A model generated the notes under the pieces. It was given only the letters and a program-made list of their open reading frames with translations, had not been told where the DNA came from and ran no database searches. A stretch of 64,000 nucleotides of DNA from Caulobacter sp. UNC279MFTsu5.1. Lineage in GTDB: Bacteria; Pseudomonadota; Alphaproteobacteria; Caulobacterales; Caulobacteraceae. Position 1 is the first letter of the stretch; every line of letters starts with the position of its first letter. The DNA lies in NCBI RefSeq assembly GCF_900114015.1, contig NZ_FORN01000024.1:1-64000 (forward strand), read 5' to 3'. The translations under genes and the position numbers were made by a program. Below are positions 56,143-63,974 of the stretch, in pieces.

Positions 56143-57465
56143 CTAGGCCTCGACCAGGTCGCCGCCCAGGCCGCGCATCATCTCGGCGAAGCCGGGGAAG
56201 CTGGTGGCGATCATGCCGGGCTCGTCGATCTTGACCGGGGCCTGGGCCGCCAGGCCGAGGACCAGGTGGCTCATGGCGATGCGGTGGTCGCCGTGGGTCT
56301 CGACCAGGGCCCCGCCGCGCGGCGGCTGACCGGTCCCCCGGACGATGAAGCCCTCCGGCTCCTCCTCGACATCGACGCCGCAGGCCTCCAGGCCGGCGGC
56401 GGTCAAGGCGATGCGGTCGCTTTCCTTGACCCGCATCTCGCCGACCCCGCGCATCACCGTCTCGCCGGCGGCGAAGGCGGCGGCGACCGCCAGGATCGGA
56501 TATTCGTCGATCATCGCCGGGGCGCGCTCGGGCGGCACGACGACGCCCTTCATGTTCGGCGAGTAGCGGGCGGTGATGTCGCCGACCTGCTCGCCGCTGC
56601 TGTCGCGGACATTGGCGATCGTCAGGTCCGCGCCCATCTCCTGCAGCGTCGTGAACAGGCCCGTGCGCAGTTCGTTGAGCATCACCCCCTCGACCGTCAC
56701 CTCCGAGCCCGGCACGATCAGGCCGGCCACCAGCGGGAAGGCCGCCGAGGACGGGTCGCCCGGCACGGACACGTGGGTTCCGGTCAGCTTCTGGCCGGCG
56801 GGCAGGCGGATGTGGCGGACGCCGCCGCGGTCCTCCACCAGCACCTCGGCCCCAAAGGCCCGCAGCATGCGCTCGGTGTGGTCGCGGGTGGCTTCGGGCT
56901 CGATCACCTCGACCCCGCCCTCGGCGTGCAGTCCGGCCAGCAGCACGGCCGACTTCACCTGGGCCGAGGCCATCGGCAGCTTGTAGGACAGGCCGCGCAG
57001 GTTGCCGCCCTTCAGGGTCAGCGGCAGGCGGCCCTTGTCGCGGCCCAGCCAGGTGGCGCCCATGCGGGCCAGCGGGTCCAGCACCCGGCCCATCGGCCGG
57101 CCGCGCAGGGAGTTGTCGCCGGTGAAGGTGGCGCACAGGGCGAAACCCGCCGCCGCGCCCATGATCAACCGCACGCCGGTGCCGGCGTTGCCGCAGTCGA
57201 CCACGTCCGACGGCTCGACGAAGCCGCCATGGCCCTCGATCCGCCAGCGGCCGACGCCCTCCTGTTCGACCCGCGCGCCGAACGAACGCATGGCCTGGGC
57301 GGTCGCCAGCACGTCGGCGCCCTCCAGTAGGCCCTCGACGGTCGTGGTCCCCGAAGCCAGGGCGCCGAGGATCATCGAACGGTGAGAAATCGACTTGTCG
57401 CCAGGGGCCCGGACGGTTCCCCGCAAGGCCCCGCCGGGCGTGCTCTTCAGTCCAGCCGCCGTCAT
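56143..57465 (-). CDS. aroA: 3-phosphoshikimate 1-carboxyvinyltransferase (EPSP synthase), class II type
   Basis: Shikimate-pathway enzyme joining shikimate 3-phosphate and PEP. The 440-residue protein closely follows the class II pattern ([68 protein letters not shown]-like [13 protein letters not shown]). At the glyphosate-site loop it has GNAGTGVRL (Gly95), where the Agrobacterium CP4 enzyme has Ala. ATG 57465 was chosen since it gives the family N-terminus and has AAGGAG 10 bases upstream. First gene of the aroA-cmk run, divergent from the FYDLN-acid gene. Confidence 0.95.
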   Translation of the reverse strand: MTAAGLKSTPGGALRGTVRAPGDKSISHRSMILGALASGTTTVEGLLEGADVLATAQAMRSFGARVEQEGVGRWRIEGHGGFVEPSDVVDCGNAGTGVRLIMGAAAGFALCATFTGDNSLRGRPMGRVLDPLARMGATWLGRDKGRLPLTLKGGNLRGLSYKLPMASAQVKSAVLLAGLHAEGGVEVIEPEATRDHTERMLRAFGAEVLVEDRGGVRHIRLPAGQKLTGTHVSVPGDPSSAAFPLVAGLIVPGSEVTVEGVMLNELRTGLFTTLQEMGADLTIANVRDSSGEQVGDITARYSPNMKGVVVPPERAPAMIDEYPILAVAAAFAAGETVMRGVGEMRVKESDRIALTAAGLEACGVDVEEEPEGFIVRGTGQPPRGGALVETHGDHRIAMSHLVLGLAAQAPVKIDEPGMIATSFPGFAEMMRGLGGDLVEA

Positions 57466-57581
57466 GCCGAAACCGGCTCCTTGGTCATGGTGGTTTTCGC
57501 GAGGGGATTGCTTTTGACAGCGGCCCTTCGTCATGGCAAGTGACCGGCCGCTTTTCCCATCTGGATCAAAGGGTCGCCGCC

Positions 57582-58049
57582 TTGGCCAATCCCGAATTGG
57601 GCGCAAAACAGATTTGCCCCAACTGCCAATCGAAGTTCTACGACCTGAACCGCCGTCCGGCCGTCTGCCCCAAGTGCGGTGAGACGTTCGACCCGGAAGA
57701 GGCGCTGAAGTCGCGCCGCGTGCGCGCCCGCGCCGTCACGCCGGACTACGACGCCGAGGACGAGAAGGAAGTCGTCGCGCCCAAGGAGGTCGACGGCTAC
57801 GAGGACGAGGTCGATGAGACCCCGGAAATCGACGAGGCCGCCGAGGAGGTCGTCGAGACCGACGACGACGACACCGACCCGACCGTGGCCCCGGCTCCCG
57901 GCGGCGACGACCTGGGCGTCGACTTCTCGGAAGACGAGGATCTCGCCGAGGACGAGGCCGACGACGTTCCGTTCCTCGAGGACGAAGACGACGAGGACGT
58001 CCTGGACGACGAAATCGAAGGCCTGCCGGGCACGGACGACGACGACTAA
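57582..58049 (+). CDS. TIGR02300 (FYDLN-acid) family protein
   Basis: A 155-residue protein typical of alphaproteobacteria. [15 protein letters not shown], then [20 protein letters not shown], makes a zinc ribbon with Cys12, Cys15, Cys29 and Cys32; the rest is an extremely acidic low-complexity tail of Asp and Glu. Function is unknown; an RNA polymerase- or nucleic-acid-associated role has been guessed for similar proteins. I start at TTG 57582 because the family begins M-A-x-P-E-L-G at this point; a GTG 14 codons earlier adds unconserved sequence. Confidence 0.88.
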   Translation: MANPELGAKQICPNCQSKFYDLNRRPAVCPKCGETFDPEEALKSRRVRARAVTPDYDAEDEKEVVAPKEVDGYEDEVDETPEIDEAAEEVVETDDDDTDPTVAPAPGGDDLGVDFSEDEDLAEDEADDVPFLEDEDDEDVLDDEIEGLPGTDDDD

Positions 58050-58240
58050 GCGCGTCCGCACCCCTCGGAAATCTTGAAGAACTACGGTTCGAAAAATTTT
58101 CCGAAAAAAGTTCGCCGGGAGGGTTGATCCAAAAATCCTCCCGGCATAGGTTCCGCGCCTCTTCGGGGGCCACCCACTCGGAACCGTCGGAGAGACTAAG
58201 GAATACCAACGCTTCCCACCGGGAAACTTGGGAAAACCTT

Positions 58241-58316
58241 GGGGCTATAGCTCAGCTGGTAGAGCGCTTGAATGGCATTCAAGAGGTCAGCGGTTCGACT
58301 CCGCTTAGCTCCACCA
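58241..58316 (+). tRNA. tRNA-Ala (anticodon GGC)
   Basis: A 76-base cloverleaf beginning GGGGCTATAGCTCAGCTGGT and ending in encoded CCACCA. The anticodon arm is CTTGA-ATGGCAT-TCAAG, giving anticodon GGC; the T arm has GGTTCGACTCC. A strong hairpin follows directly. Confidence 0.96.
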
Positions 58317-58350
58317 AAACGGCCGCTTCCCTAAAGGGAGCGGCCGTTTC
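58317..58350 (+). terminator. Terminator hairpin after tRNA-Ala
   Basis: AAACGGCCGCTTCCC (58318-58332), loop TAAA, GGGAGCGGCCGTTT (ending 58349) with a single bulged T. The arm ends TTTCC, giving a short T-tract. It immediately follows the CCA end. Confidence 0.85.
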
Positions 58351-58475
58351 CATGTCCGGCGCCCGGTTCGGCGGCGCCCGCGCGCTTCCGGCGCGAACGC
58401 AACCTTCCCGATAAAAAACGCCTTCGCCCTGCGTCGACTGATCGTCAGAATGGTCCCGTGTTCGGAGGCCTGCTC

Positions 58476-59024
58476 ATGCGATCCCAAAAACCGTTCCCCG
58501 CCGCCGCCCTCGCCGCGGCCCTGCTGCTGGTGTCCCCGGTCCTGGCCCAGACGACCGAGCCGTCGAAGGCCAGGCAGGTCGAGGAGGACGCCTCCCGGAT
58601 GGCCACCTCGCCGCTCAAGGACGTCGGCGTGATCAAGGACAAGATCCCGCCGGTGCTGCTGGAGGCCCGGTCCGCGACCTACGCCCTGCCCTCGCCCCTG
58701 ACCTGCAAGACGATCTTCGACGCGGTCGACGCCCTGGACGCCGAGCTGGCGCCCGACCTCGACAATCCCGAGACCCAGGTGAAGTCGGGCATGTCGGCCG
58801 CCGAGATCGGCGAGACCGTTGTCCACGGCCTGACGCCGATGCGGTCATGGGTCCGCAAGCTGAGCGGCGCCGAGAAGAACGACAACGAGGTGCGCCAGGC
58901 CGTCCTGGCCGGCTCGGTGCGGCGCGGCTTCCTCAAGGGGATCGGCCTGCGGATGGGCTGCAAGCCGCCGGCGGCCCCGTTGGGGGTGACCTTGCCGGCG
59001 GCGGCCAAGGCGACGAAGCATTAG
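58476..59024 (+). CDS. Secreted hypothetical protein, 182 residues
   Basis: N-terminal signal peptide (RSQKPFPAAALAAALLLVSP, cleavage after VLAQ near residue 25). The mature protein is polar, mostly helical, and contains DVGVIKDKIPPVLLEA and YALPSPLTCKTIFDAVDALDAE with two Cys in total (TCKT and GCKP). I do not recognise the family beyond its being typical of Caulobacterales periplasmic proteins. ATG 58476 was chosen for the GGAGG 7 bases upstream; a GTG six codons earlier is possible. It is monocistronic, followed by a long inverted repeat. Confidence 0.72.
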   Translation: MRSQKPFPAAALAAALLLVSPVLAQTTEPSKARQVEEDASRMATSPLKDVGVIKDKIPPVLLEARSATYALPSPLTCKTIFDAVDALDAELAPDLDNPETQVKSGMSAAEIGETVVHGLTPMRSWVRKLSGAEKNDNEVRQAVLAGSVRRGFLKGIGLRMGCKPPAAPLGVTLPAAAKATKH

Positions 59025-59033
59025 CCCCTAAAT

Positions 59034-59160
59034 CCGCTCATCCCGGCGAATGCCGGGACCCAGATCCTATGGCGGAGCGGATGATTGGAAAGGCTCAGCG
59101 CTCTTGGCGTCAGCCACACCGCTAGTCCATCTGGGTCCCGGCATTCGCCGGGATGAGCGG
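59034..59160. repeat. Perfect 32-bp inverted repeat, MITE-like
   Basis: The 32 bases at 59034-59065 (starting CCGCTCATCCCGGCGAATGC) are exactly complementary to 59129-59160, enclosing 63 bases. Each arm itself contains a CCCGGC-GAAT-GCCGGG hairpin. The element fills the gap between convergent genes. Its size and perfect arms suggest a small non-autonomous mobile or REP-doublet element. Confidence 0.9.
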
Positions 59161-59168
59161 TTCAAGTT

Positions 59169-60143
59169 TCAAGAGGCCCACAGCCTCCGCGCCTCCTCGG
59201 CCACCACGTCCGGATATTCCTCGGGCCAGAACAGCTTGGCCTTGGCCAGGCGGCGCACGCCCCGCGAGTTCGGCAGCACGCGATCCAGATAGTCCGGGCT
59301 TTGCTTGGCGAAGATGTCGTCGGCCATGCCCCAGACGATGCGGACGGGGACCTTGCACCGGCGCAGGGCGACCTCGATCCCGGCCAGGGGGTTGGGGTCC
59401 AGGCCCAGGGTGTAGGCGTTGACCAGGGCCTTGCTGGCCGGGGTGGCGACCAGCGGGCCGAAATACATCGCGATCGCCGCGTCGGTGGGCTGGCTGGGAT
59501 CGGAGAAGCACATGCCGCCGAAACCCTGCGGCGAGCGGGCCAGCTTGGGATCGCGGAACCACGGGACCAGCCACTGGTCGGGATAGGTCCCCTCGCGCGC
59601 CAGAGCCAGCACCGGCTGCAGGGCCGGCGGCGGGCTGTCGGGCTCGACGTCGCAATTGGTCAGCAACAAGGTGCGGACCCGGTCCGGAAAGCGGGTGACG
59701 AAGATCTGGGCGACCGCCCCGCCGCTGTCGTTGGCGACCAGGTCGACCGTGGCGATCCCCAGCGCGTCGAGGAACGCGGCCAGCATGTCGGCCTGGTCCG
59801 ACGGCGTCACGCCTTGGCCGGCCGCCACCCGGGTGAAGCCCAGGCCCAGGGAGTCCGGGGCGATGCAGCGGCGGTCGCCCGACAGCCGGTCGAAGGCCCC
59901 GCGCCATTGGAAGCTGTTCAGCGGGAAGCCGTGCAGGAACAGGGCGACCGGGCCGGCCCCGCGCTCGACATAGGCGATGTCGCCGAACCGAGTCGGCAGG
60001 TGGCGGCGGGCCGCGTTCCAGGCGCGCGCGGCCCTGGCGTCGTCCGCGGCGCGGGGCAGGACGCCCTCGGCCTGGGCCGAGCCGACGGCGGCCGCCACGG
60101 CCGAGAAACCCGCCGCGGCGGTCAGGAACTGTCGTCTTTGCAT
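59169..60143 (-). CDS. Tat-exported alpha/beta hydrolase, dehalogenase-like nucleophile elbow
   Basis: A 324-residue protein with a twin-arginine signal (QRRQFLTAAAGFSAVAAAV). The alpha/beta-hydrolase core is clear: oxyanion segment FLHGFPLNSFQW (about 69-80), nucleophile elbow LVANDSGGAVAQ, and the acid loop WGMADDIFA. The elbow places Asp139 where haloalkane dehalogenases and epoxide hydrolases have their nucleophile Asp, not the GxSxG serine. Near the C-terminus, where the catalytic His is expected (GHF in relatives), it reads AKLFWPEE, so no His is seen. Substrate unknown. Divergent from the MmyB-like regulator gene. Confidence 0.82.
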   Translation of the reverse strand: MQRRQFLTAAAGFSAVAAAVGSAQAEGVLPRAADDARAARAWNAARRHLPTRFGDIAYVERGAGPVALFLHGFPLNSFQWRGAFDRLSGDRRCIAPDSLGLGFTRVAAGQGVTPSDQADMLAAFLDALGIATVDLVANDSGGAVAQIFVTRFPDRVRTLLLTNCDVEPDSPPPALQPVLALAREGTYPDQWLVPWFRDPKLARSPQGFGGMCFSDPSQPTDAAIAMYFGPLVATPASKALVNAYTLGLDPNPLAGIEVALRRCKVPVRIVWGMADDIFAKQSPDYLDRVLPNSRGVRRLAKAKLFWPEEYPDVVAEEARRLWAS

Positions 60144-60264
60144 GGTCCGATCCTCATGGCGGGACGCTGCGTCCCGATGCGGCGAAGGATTAGGACCGTC
60201 GGATCACCGGCTCCATGACCTGGAAGGTTATGGCGATCATGCCCGGCGCGGTTAGTGTCGCCTC

Positions 60265-61095
60265 ATGAACACCATGACCTCGCCGCCGCCCCGGAGCGCG
60301 CCCGCCACGACAGATCACCCCTTGGGCGACCTGCTGCGCCAATGGCGCAGCGCCCGCCGCATGAGCCAGATGGACCTGGCGCTGGAGGCCGGGATCTCGA
60401 CCCGCCACCTCAGCTATGTCGAGACCGGCAAGGCCCGGCCCAGCCGCGAGCTGGTCGCCCTGCTGGCCGGGGCGCTAGACATGCCGATGCGCGACCGCAA
60501 CGCCCTGCTGGTGGTCGCCGGCTATGCGCCCGGCTATCGCGAGACCGCCCTGTCGGATCCGCAGATGACCCTGGTGCGGCGGGCCATCGAGTTCATTCTG
60601 GCCCAGCAGGAGCCCTATCCCGCCTTCGTCGTGAACCGGCACTGGGACGTGCTGATGGCCAACCGGGGCCTGGCGCGGGTGTTCGACTGGCTGCGCGACG
60701 GGGTCCAGCCGCACGGCAACATCATGCGCCAGGTCTTCGACCCCGCCGACATGCGGCCGTTCGTCGAGAACTGGGAGGAGGTGGCCGGCGACCTGATCGG
60801 CCACCTGCACCACGAGGCCGCCACCGACAAGACCTCCCGCGCCCTGCTGGACGAGGTGCTGGCCTATCCGGACGTGCCGACCCGCTGGGAACGGCGCGAG
60901 CTGGGCGCCACGCCCCTGCCGCTGATGACCGTCACCTTCCGCAAGGGCGACCGGCGCCTGACCTTCTTCTCGACCCTGACCACCTTCGGAACCTCGCGCG
61001 ACATCACGCTGGAGGAGCTGCGGGTGGAGTGCATGTTCCCGGCCGACGACGAGACGGCGGCCTTCTGCCGGGCGCTGGCGGAAGAAGCGCCCTAG
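60265..61095 (+). CDS. XRE/MmyB-like transcriptional regulator
   Basis: A 276-residue regulator. Residues about 18-75 are an XRE helix-turn-helix (LGDLLRQWRSARRMSQMDLA, then AGISTRHLSYVETGKARPS). Residues 95-270 match the MmyB-like ligand-binding domain (PAFVVNRHWDVLMANRG, WEEVAGDLIGHLHHEA, FFSTLTTFGTSRDITLEELR), a PAS-like fold that binds fatty-acid-type ligands in the one known structure. It is divergent from the exported hydrolase across 121 bases and probably controls it. Confidence 0.9.
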   Translation: MNTMTSPPPRSAPATTDHPLGDLLRQWRSARRMSQMDLALEAGISTRHLSYVETGKARPSRELVALLAGALDMPMRDRNALLVVAGYAPGYRETALSDPQMTLVRRAIEFILAQQEPYPAFVVNRHWDVLMANRGLARVFDWLRDGVQPHGNIMRQVFDPADMRPFVENWEEVAGDLIGHLHHEAATDKTSRALLDEVLAYPDVPTRWERRELGATPLPLMTVTFRKGDRRLTFFSTLTTFGTSRDITLEELRVECMFPADDETAAFCRALAEEAP

Positions 61096-61155
61096 GCGCC
61101 GATACAACCTCTGGCGCCATACTTGCTGAGCGACCCTCGAACAGGAGGGTCGATC

Positions 61156-62109
61156 ATGGACGTCAGCGCCAACAGCGGAACCGCCGAGGCCTATCGGACC
61201 TTCCAGCGCGAAAACCGCGTCCAGTCGCCGCACACGCTGGACATGGCTGGCGCGGCGATGCTGGGGGCGGTCAAGGACCAGGTCTTCAAGGCGTTCGACG
61301 CCGACCAGGACGGCAAGGTCTCGGCGCAGGAGATCGCCAAGCTCGGCAATAATGACCCGGACAAGCTTGCCGACAAGCAGGCCCTGGTCGCAGCCTTCGA
61401 CCGCAATGGGGACGGCGCGCTGGATTCCGGCGAGTTCGGCGCCTCCAGGCTGCTGGACAGCCAGAACCTCCGGACCCTGCTGGGCGTGCAGAACGAGGCG
61501 GGTGTCGCCGGCTGGCTGATCTCGCGGGCCGACACCGACGGCGACGGATCGCTGTCGGCCGAGGAATATGCGGGCGTGGCCTCGTCCGATCTCCGCTCCG
61601 GCTGGATCGGTCCGGACGACAAGGACGTCTGGGACTCCGCCGAACAGGTCAACGCCGAGATGTTCGGCCGGACCGACGCCGACAAGGACGGGCGGCTGTC
61701 GGCGGCGGAGCTGGCGGCCAAACTCGAGGCCGCGCCGCGGCTCTACCGGTTCGGCGATTCCAGCCAGGCGACCGGGACCCTGGCCGCGCGCAACGACGGC
61801 GACGGCGATGCGGCCCTGTCGGCCGATGAACTGACGGCGGCGGCCAAGGCGCGGAACCTGGATACGGCCGGCGTCGACGACCTGATGCGATTGGCCGATC
61901 GCGACGGCGACGCCCGGCTTTCCGTCGAAGAACTGCGCGCCGCCAGCCAGCGGCGCCCGCAACTGTCCAGGTCGGGCCAGGCGGGCGACGCGCCCGAAGC
62001 GCTCTCCGCCGGCGAAATGCTGCTGGCTCGCCTGCTGGGCTCGACCGTGCGGAACCTGAGCGACCAGATGGCCTCGGAGCTGGGCGGCGCCTTGAACCGG
62101 ACCGCCTAG
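61156..62109 (+). CDS. EF-hand calcium-binding protein
   Basis: A 317-residue, soluble, acidic protein with six EF-hand-like loops: DADQDGKVSAQE, DRNGDGALDSGE, DTDGDGSLSAEE, DADKDGRLSAAE, then the weaker NDGDGDAALSADE and DRDGDARLSVEE. The first four have full calcium-ligand sets; the fifth has an inserted residue and the sixth lacks the central Gly. No signal peptide, so it is cytoplasmic unless exported by a leaderless route. Role unknown; calcium buffering or sensing is plausible. AGGAGG precedes ATG 61156 by 7 bases. Confidence 0.85.
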   Translation: MDVSANSGTAEAYRTFQRENRVQSPHTLDMAGAAMLGAVKDQVFKAFDADQDGKVSAQEIAKLGNNDPDKLADKQALVAAFDRNGDGALDSGEFGASRLLDSQNLRTLLGVQNEAGVAGWLISRADTDGDGSLSAEEYAGVASSDLRSGWIGPDDKDVWDSAEQVNAEMFGRTDADKDGRLSAAELAAKLEAAPRLYRFGDSSQATGTLAARNDGDGDAALSADELTAAAKARNLDTAGVDDLMRLADRDGDARLSVEELRAASQRRPQLSRSGQAGDAPEALSAGEMLLARLLGSTVRNLSDQMASELGGALNRTA

Positions 62110-62882
62110 GCGCCCCGCGCCACGAACCAGCCGTTGCGGAAGCCCTGGTCGGCCTTGCCGTAGGTGAAGGCCTCGCCCTCGGGGGTGGTGAAGCGGCCGC
62201 CGGCGGCGACCAGGATGGCGTGGCCGGCGGCGGTGTCCCATTCCATGGTCGGCCCGTGGCGCGGATAGATGTCGGCCGCGCCCTCGGCGATGCGGACCAG
62301 CTTGATCGAGCTGTCCATCGGAGCGCGCAGGGAAAAGCCGTACTGGGCCGCCAGCTCGGCCGCGCGCTCTTCCTTCATCGTGTGGCTGACCAGGGCCAGG
62401 GCCTGGCCCTCGGGCCACGCCCGCGCCTGGACCCTGGCCTCCGCGCCGCCCGGCCCCTCGCGCTTGAGCACCCCTTCGGCGCTGGTGAACCAGACCTCGC
62501 CCGTCGCCGGGGCGCAGATCGCGCCGGCCACCGGAACACCGTTGTCGATCAGGCCGATATTGACCGTGAAGTTGGGATCGCCGCGCACGAAGGCCTTGGT
62601 GCCGTCGACCGGGTCGACCAGGAAGAAGCGCGGGCCGATGGCCTCGGGCGCGCCGAACTCGCAGGCGTGCTCCTCGGAGATCGCCGGGATCTCGGGGAAG
62701 CGCTCGGCCAGCCGGGCCAGGATCAGCCGTTCGCCGGCCTTGTCGGCCTCGGTCACCGGGCTCTCGTCGGCCTTGCGGACCACGTCAAGCTCGGTGCGCC
62801 AGAACGGCAGGATCACCTCGGCCGCCGCCTCGACGATCGTCGCCAGGTCGCGGCCGTAGTCGGCCAGGTTTGCATAGGACAT
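62106..62882 (-). CDS. cysQ: 3'(2'),5'-bisphosphate nucleotidase
   Basis: Dephosphorylates 3'-phosphoadenosine 5'-phosphate left by sulfate assimilation and sulfotransferases. The 258-residue inositol-monophosphatase-superfamily protein has ISEEHACEFG, the metal motif FFLVDPVDGTKAFVRGDP, and WDTAAGHAILVAAGG near the C-terminus. These are CysQ hallmarks. Its stop overlaps the 3' end of the convergent EF-hand gene by 4 bases. Confidence 0.93.
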   Translation of the reverse strand: MSYANLADYGRDLATIVEAAAEVILPFWRTELDVVRKADESPVTEADKAGERLILARLAERFPEIPAISEEHACEFGAPEAIGPRFFLVDPVDGTKAFVRGDPNFTVNIGLIDNGVPVAGAICAPATGEVWFTSAEGVLKREGPGGAEARVQARAWPEGQALALVSHTMKEERAAELAAQYGFSLRAPMDSSIKLVRIAEGAADIYPRHGPTMEWDTAAGHAILVAAGGRFTTPEGEAFTYGKADQGFRNGWFVARGA

Positions 62883-62895
62883 CTAGGAACCTCCA

Positions 62896-62917
62896 GAGCA
62901 TGGGCTTGCCCATGCTC
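62896..62917. repeat. Perfect 10-bp palindrome upstream of cysQ
   Basis: GAGCATGGGC (62896-62905), TT, GCCCATGCTC (62908-62917), just 14 bases before the cysQ ATG (minus strand). It could be an operator or part of a translation-controlling hairpin. Confidence 0.6.
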
Positions 62918-62933
62918 CACCTCTTTGGATTCT

Positions 62934-62962
62934 GAGGGTCATAGCCTTCGGCTAGGACCCTC
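62934..62962 (-). terminator. Stable hairpin at the end of the DUF3553 gene
   Basis: GAGGGTC-A-TAGCC-TTC-GGCTA-G-GACCCTC: 12 pairs with one A-G mismatch and a 3-base loop. It overlaps the last codons and stop of the leftward DUF3553 gene. The T-tract is absent, so it may be a factor-dependent terminator or a barrier to 3' decay. Confidence 0.55.
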
Positions 62963-63137
62963 TGGGGTCGTCGCCGACGAACAGCAGGGTGACGCGCGTC
63001 GCGTCGACCGTCTGCTTGCCGGCGTCTTCGAAATTGACGGTCACGCGATGGCCGATCACCGACTGCACCTGGCCCAGGCCCCAGTCGGGCTGGTCGGGAT
63101 GGCGCACGAGGACGCCCGGCTCGAGAAACGGATCCAT
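62952..63137 (-). CDS. DUF3553 domain protein, 61 residues
   Basis: A small protein that is essentially one DUF3553 domain: MDPFLEPGVLVRHPDQPDWG, followed by LGQVQSVIGHRVTVNFEDAGK and VTLLFVGDD. It folds as a small beta-barrel resembling tudor/CarD-like modules that contact nucleic acid or polymerase in larger proteins. ATG 63137 was selected because AGGAG lies 7 bases upstream. Divergent from chpT across 65 bases, so they share a promoter region. Confidence 0.85.
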   Translation of the reverse strand: MDPFLEPGVLVRHPDQPDWGLGQVQSVIGHRVTVNFEDAGKQTVDATRVTLLFVGDDPRGS

Positions 63138-63202
63138 GACGTGCTCCTGATAGGCCGACCGCCCCGTTTGCCAAAGTCCCAAATCACGCCAAAGATCGCG
63201 CC

Positions 63203-63880
63203 ATGACCGACCAAGCCGCTTCCGCCCCGCAAGCCGCCGCGCCCGAACTGGACGTCAACGGCCCCGACTTCGCCGCCCTGGTGGCCGCGCGGCTCTGTCA
63301 CGATTTCATCAGCCCGGCCAGCGCCATCGTCTCGGGCCTGGACCTGCTGGAGGATCCCTCCGCCCAGGACATGCGCGAGGACGCCATGAGCCTGATCTCG
63401 TCCAGCGCCCGCAAGCTGGCGGATCTGCTGCAGTTCACGCGGGTCGCCTTCGGCGCGTCGGCCTCGGCCGAGAACTTCGACTCCCGCGAGCTGGAAAAGC
63501 TGGCCCAGGGCGTGTTCGCCCACGTGCGCCCGACCCTGGACTGGGCCATCCCGCCCTCGACCCTGAACAAGGCCAGCGCCCGCGCCATCCTGAACATCGC
63601 CCAGATCGCCGCCAGCGCCCTGCCGGCCGGCGGCAAGGCGACGCTGCGGGCCGTGACCGCCGACGACCGGGTGGCGATCACCGCCCACGCCGCCGGCCCC
63701 CGCGCCCGCCTGCGCCCCGAGGTCCTGGCGGGCCTGAGGGGCGAGGCCCTGGCCGAGGGCCTGGGCGGCCCGTGGGTGCAGGCGGCCTATCTGAACGCCC
63801 TGGTCCGGGCGGCCGGCGGCCAGGTCGGGGTCGAGCTGGGTGAGGACCAGGTCACCCTGGCGGCCTGGGTGCCCGCCTGA
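63203..63880 (+). CDS. chpT: Histidine phosphotransferase ChpT
   Basis: Relays phosphate from the hybrid kinase CckA to the response regulators CtrA and CpdR in cell-cycle control. The 225-residue protein has the DHp-like helix LVAARLCHDFISPASAIVSG with the phospho-accepting His33, a second dimerisation helix (MSLISSSARKLADLLQFTR), and a degenerate, non-catalytic ATPase-like domain (about 95-225, ending VTLAAWVPA) lacking the N and G boxes. Length and His position match Caulobacter ChpT. A response-regulator gene begins 94 bases downstream. Confidence 0.95.
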   Translation: MTDQAASAPQAAAPELDVNGPDFAALVAARLCHDFISPASAIVSGLDLLEDPSAQDMREDAMSLISSSARKLADLLQFTRVAFGASASAENFDSRELEKLAQGVFAHVRPTLDWAIPPSTLNKASARAILNIAQIAASALPAGGKATLRAVTADDRVAITAHAAGPRARLRPEVLAGLRGEALAEGLGGPWVQAAYLNALVRAAGGQVGVELGEDQVTLAAWVPA

Positions 63881-63974
63881 GCCTTTCCCGCGGATAAAAC
63901 CTGAAGATCGCGATCACCGTCACCGGTCCTTAACACCCTCCACCGCAAGATGAGGGGATGGAGTGGAGCGTGCC

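Noticed and set aside
63881-63974. TTAAC half-site upstream of the response regulator as a CtrA box
   Set aside because: A single TTAAC without the second half at the required spacing; not enough to call.
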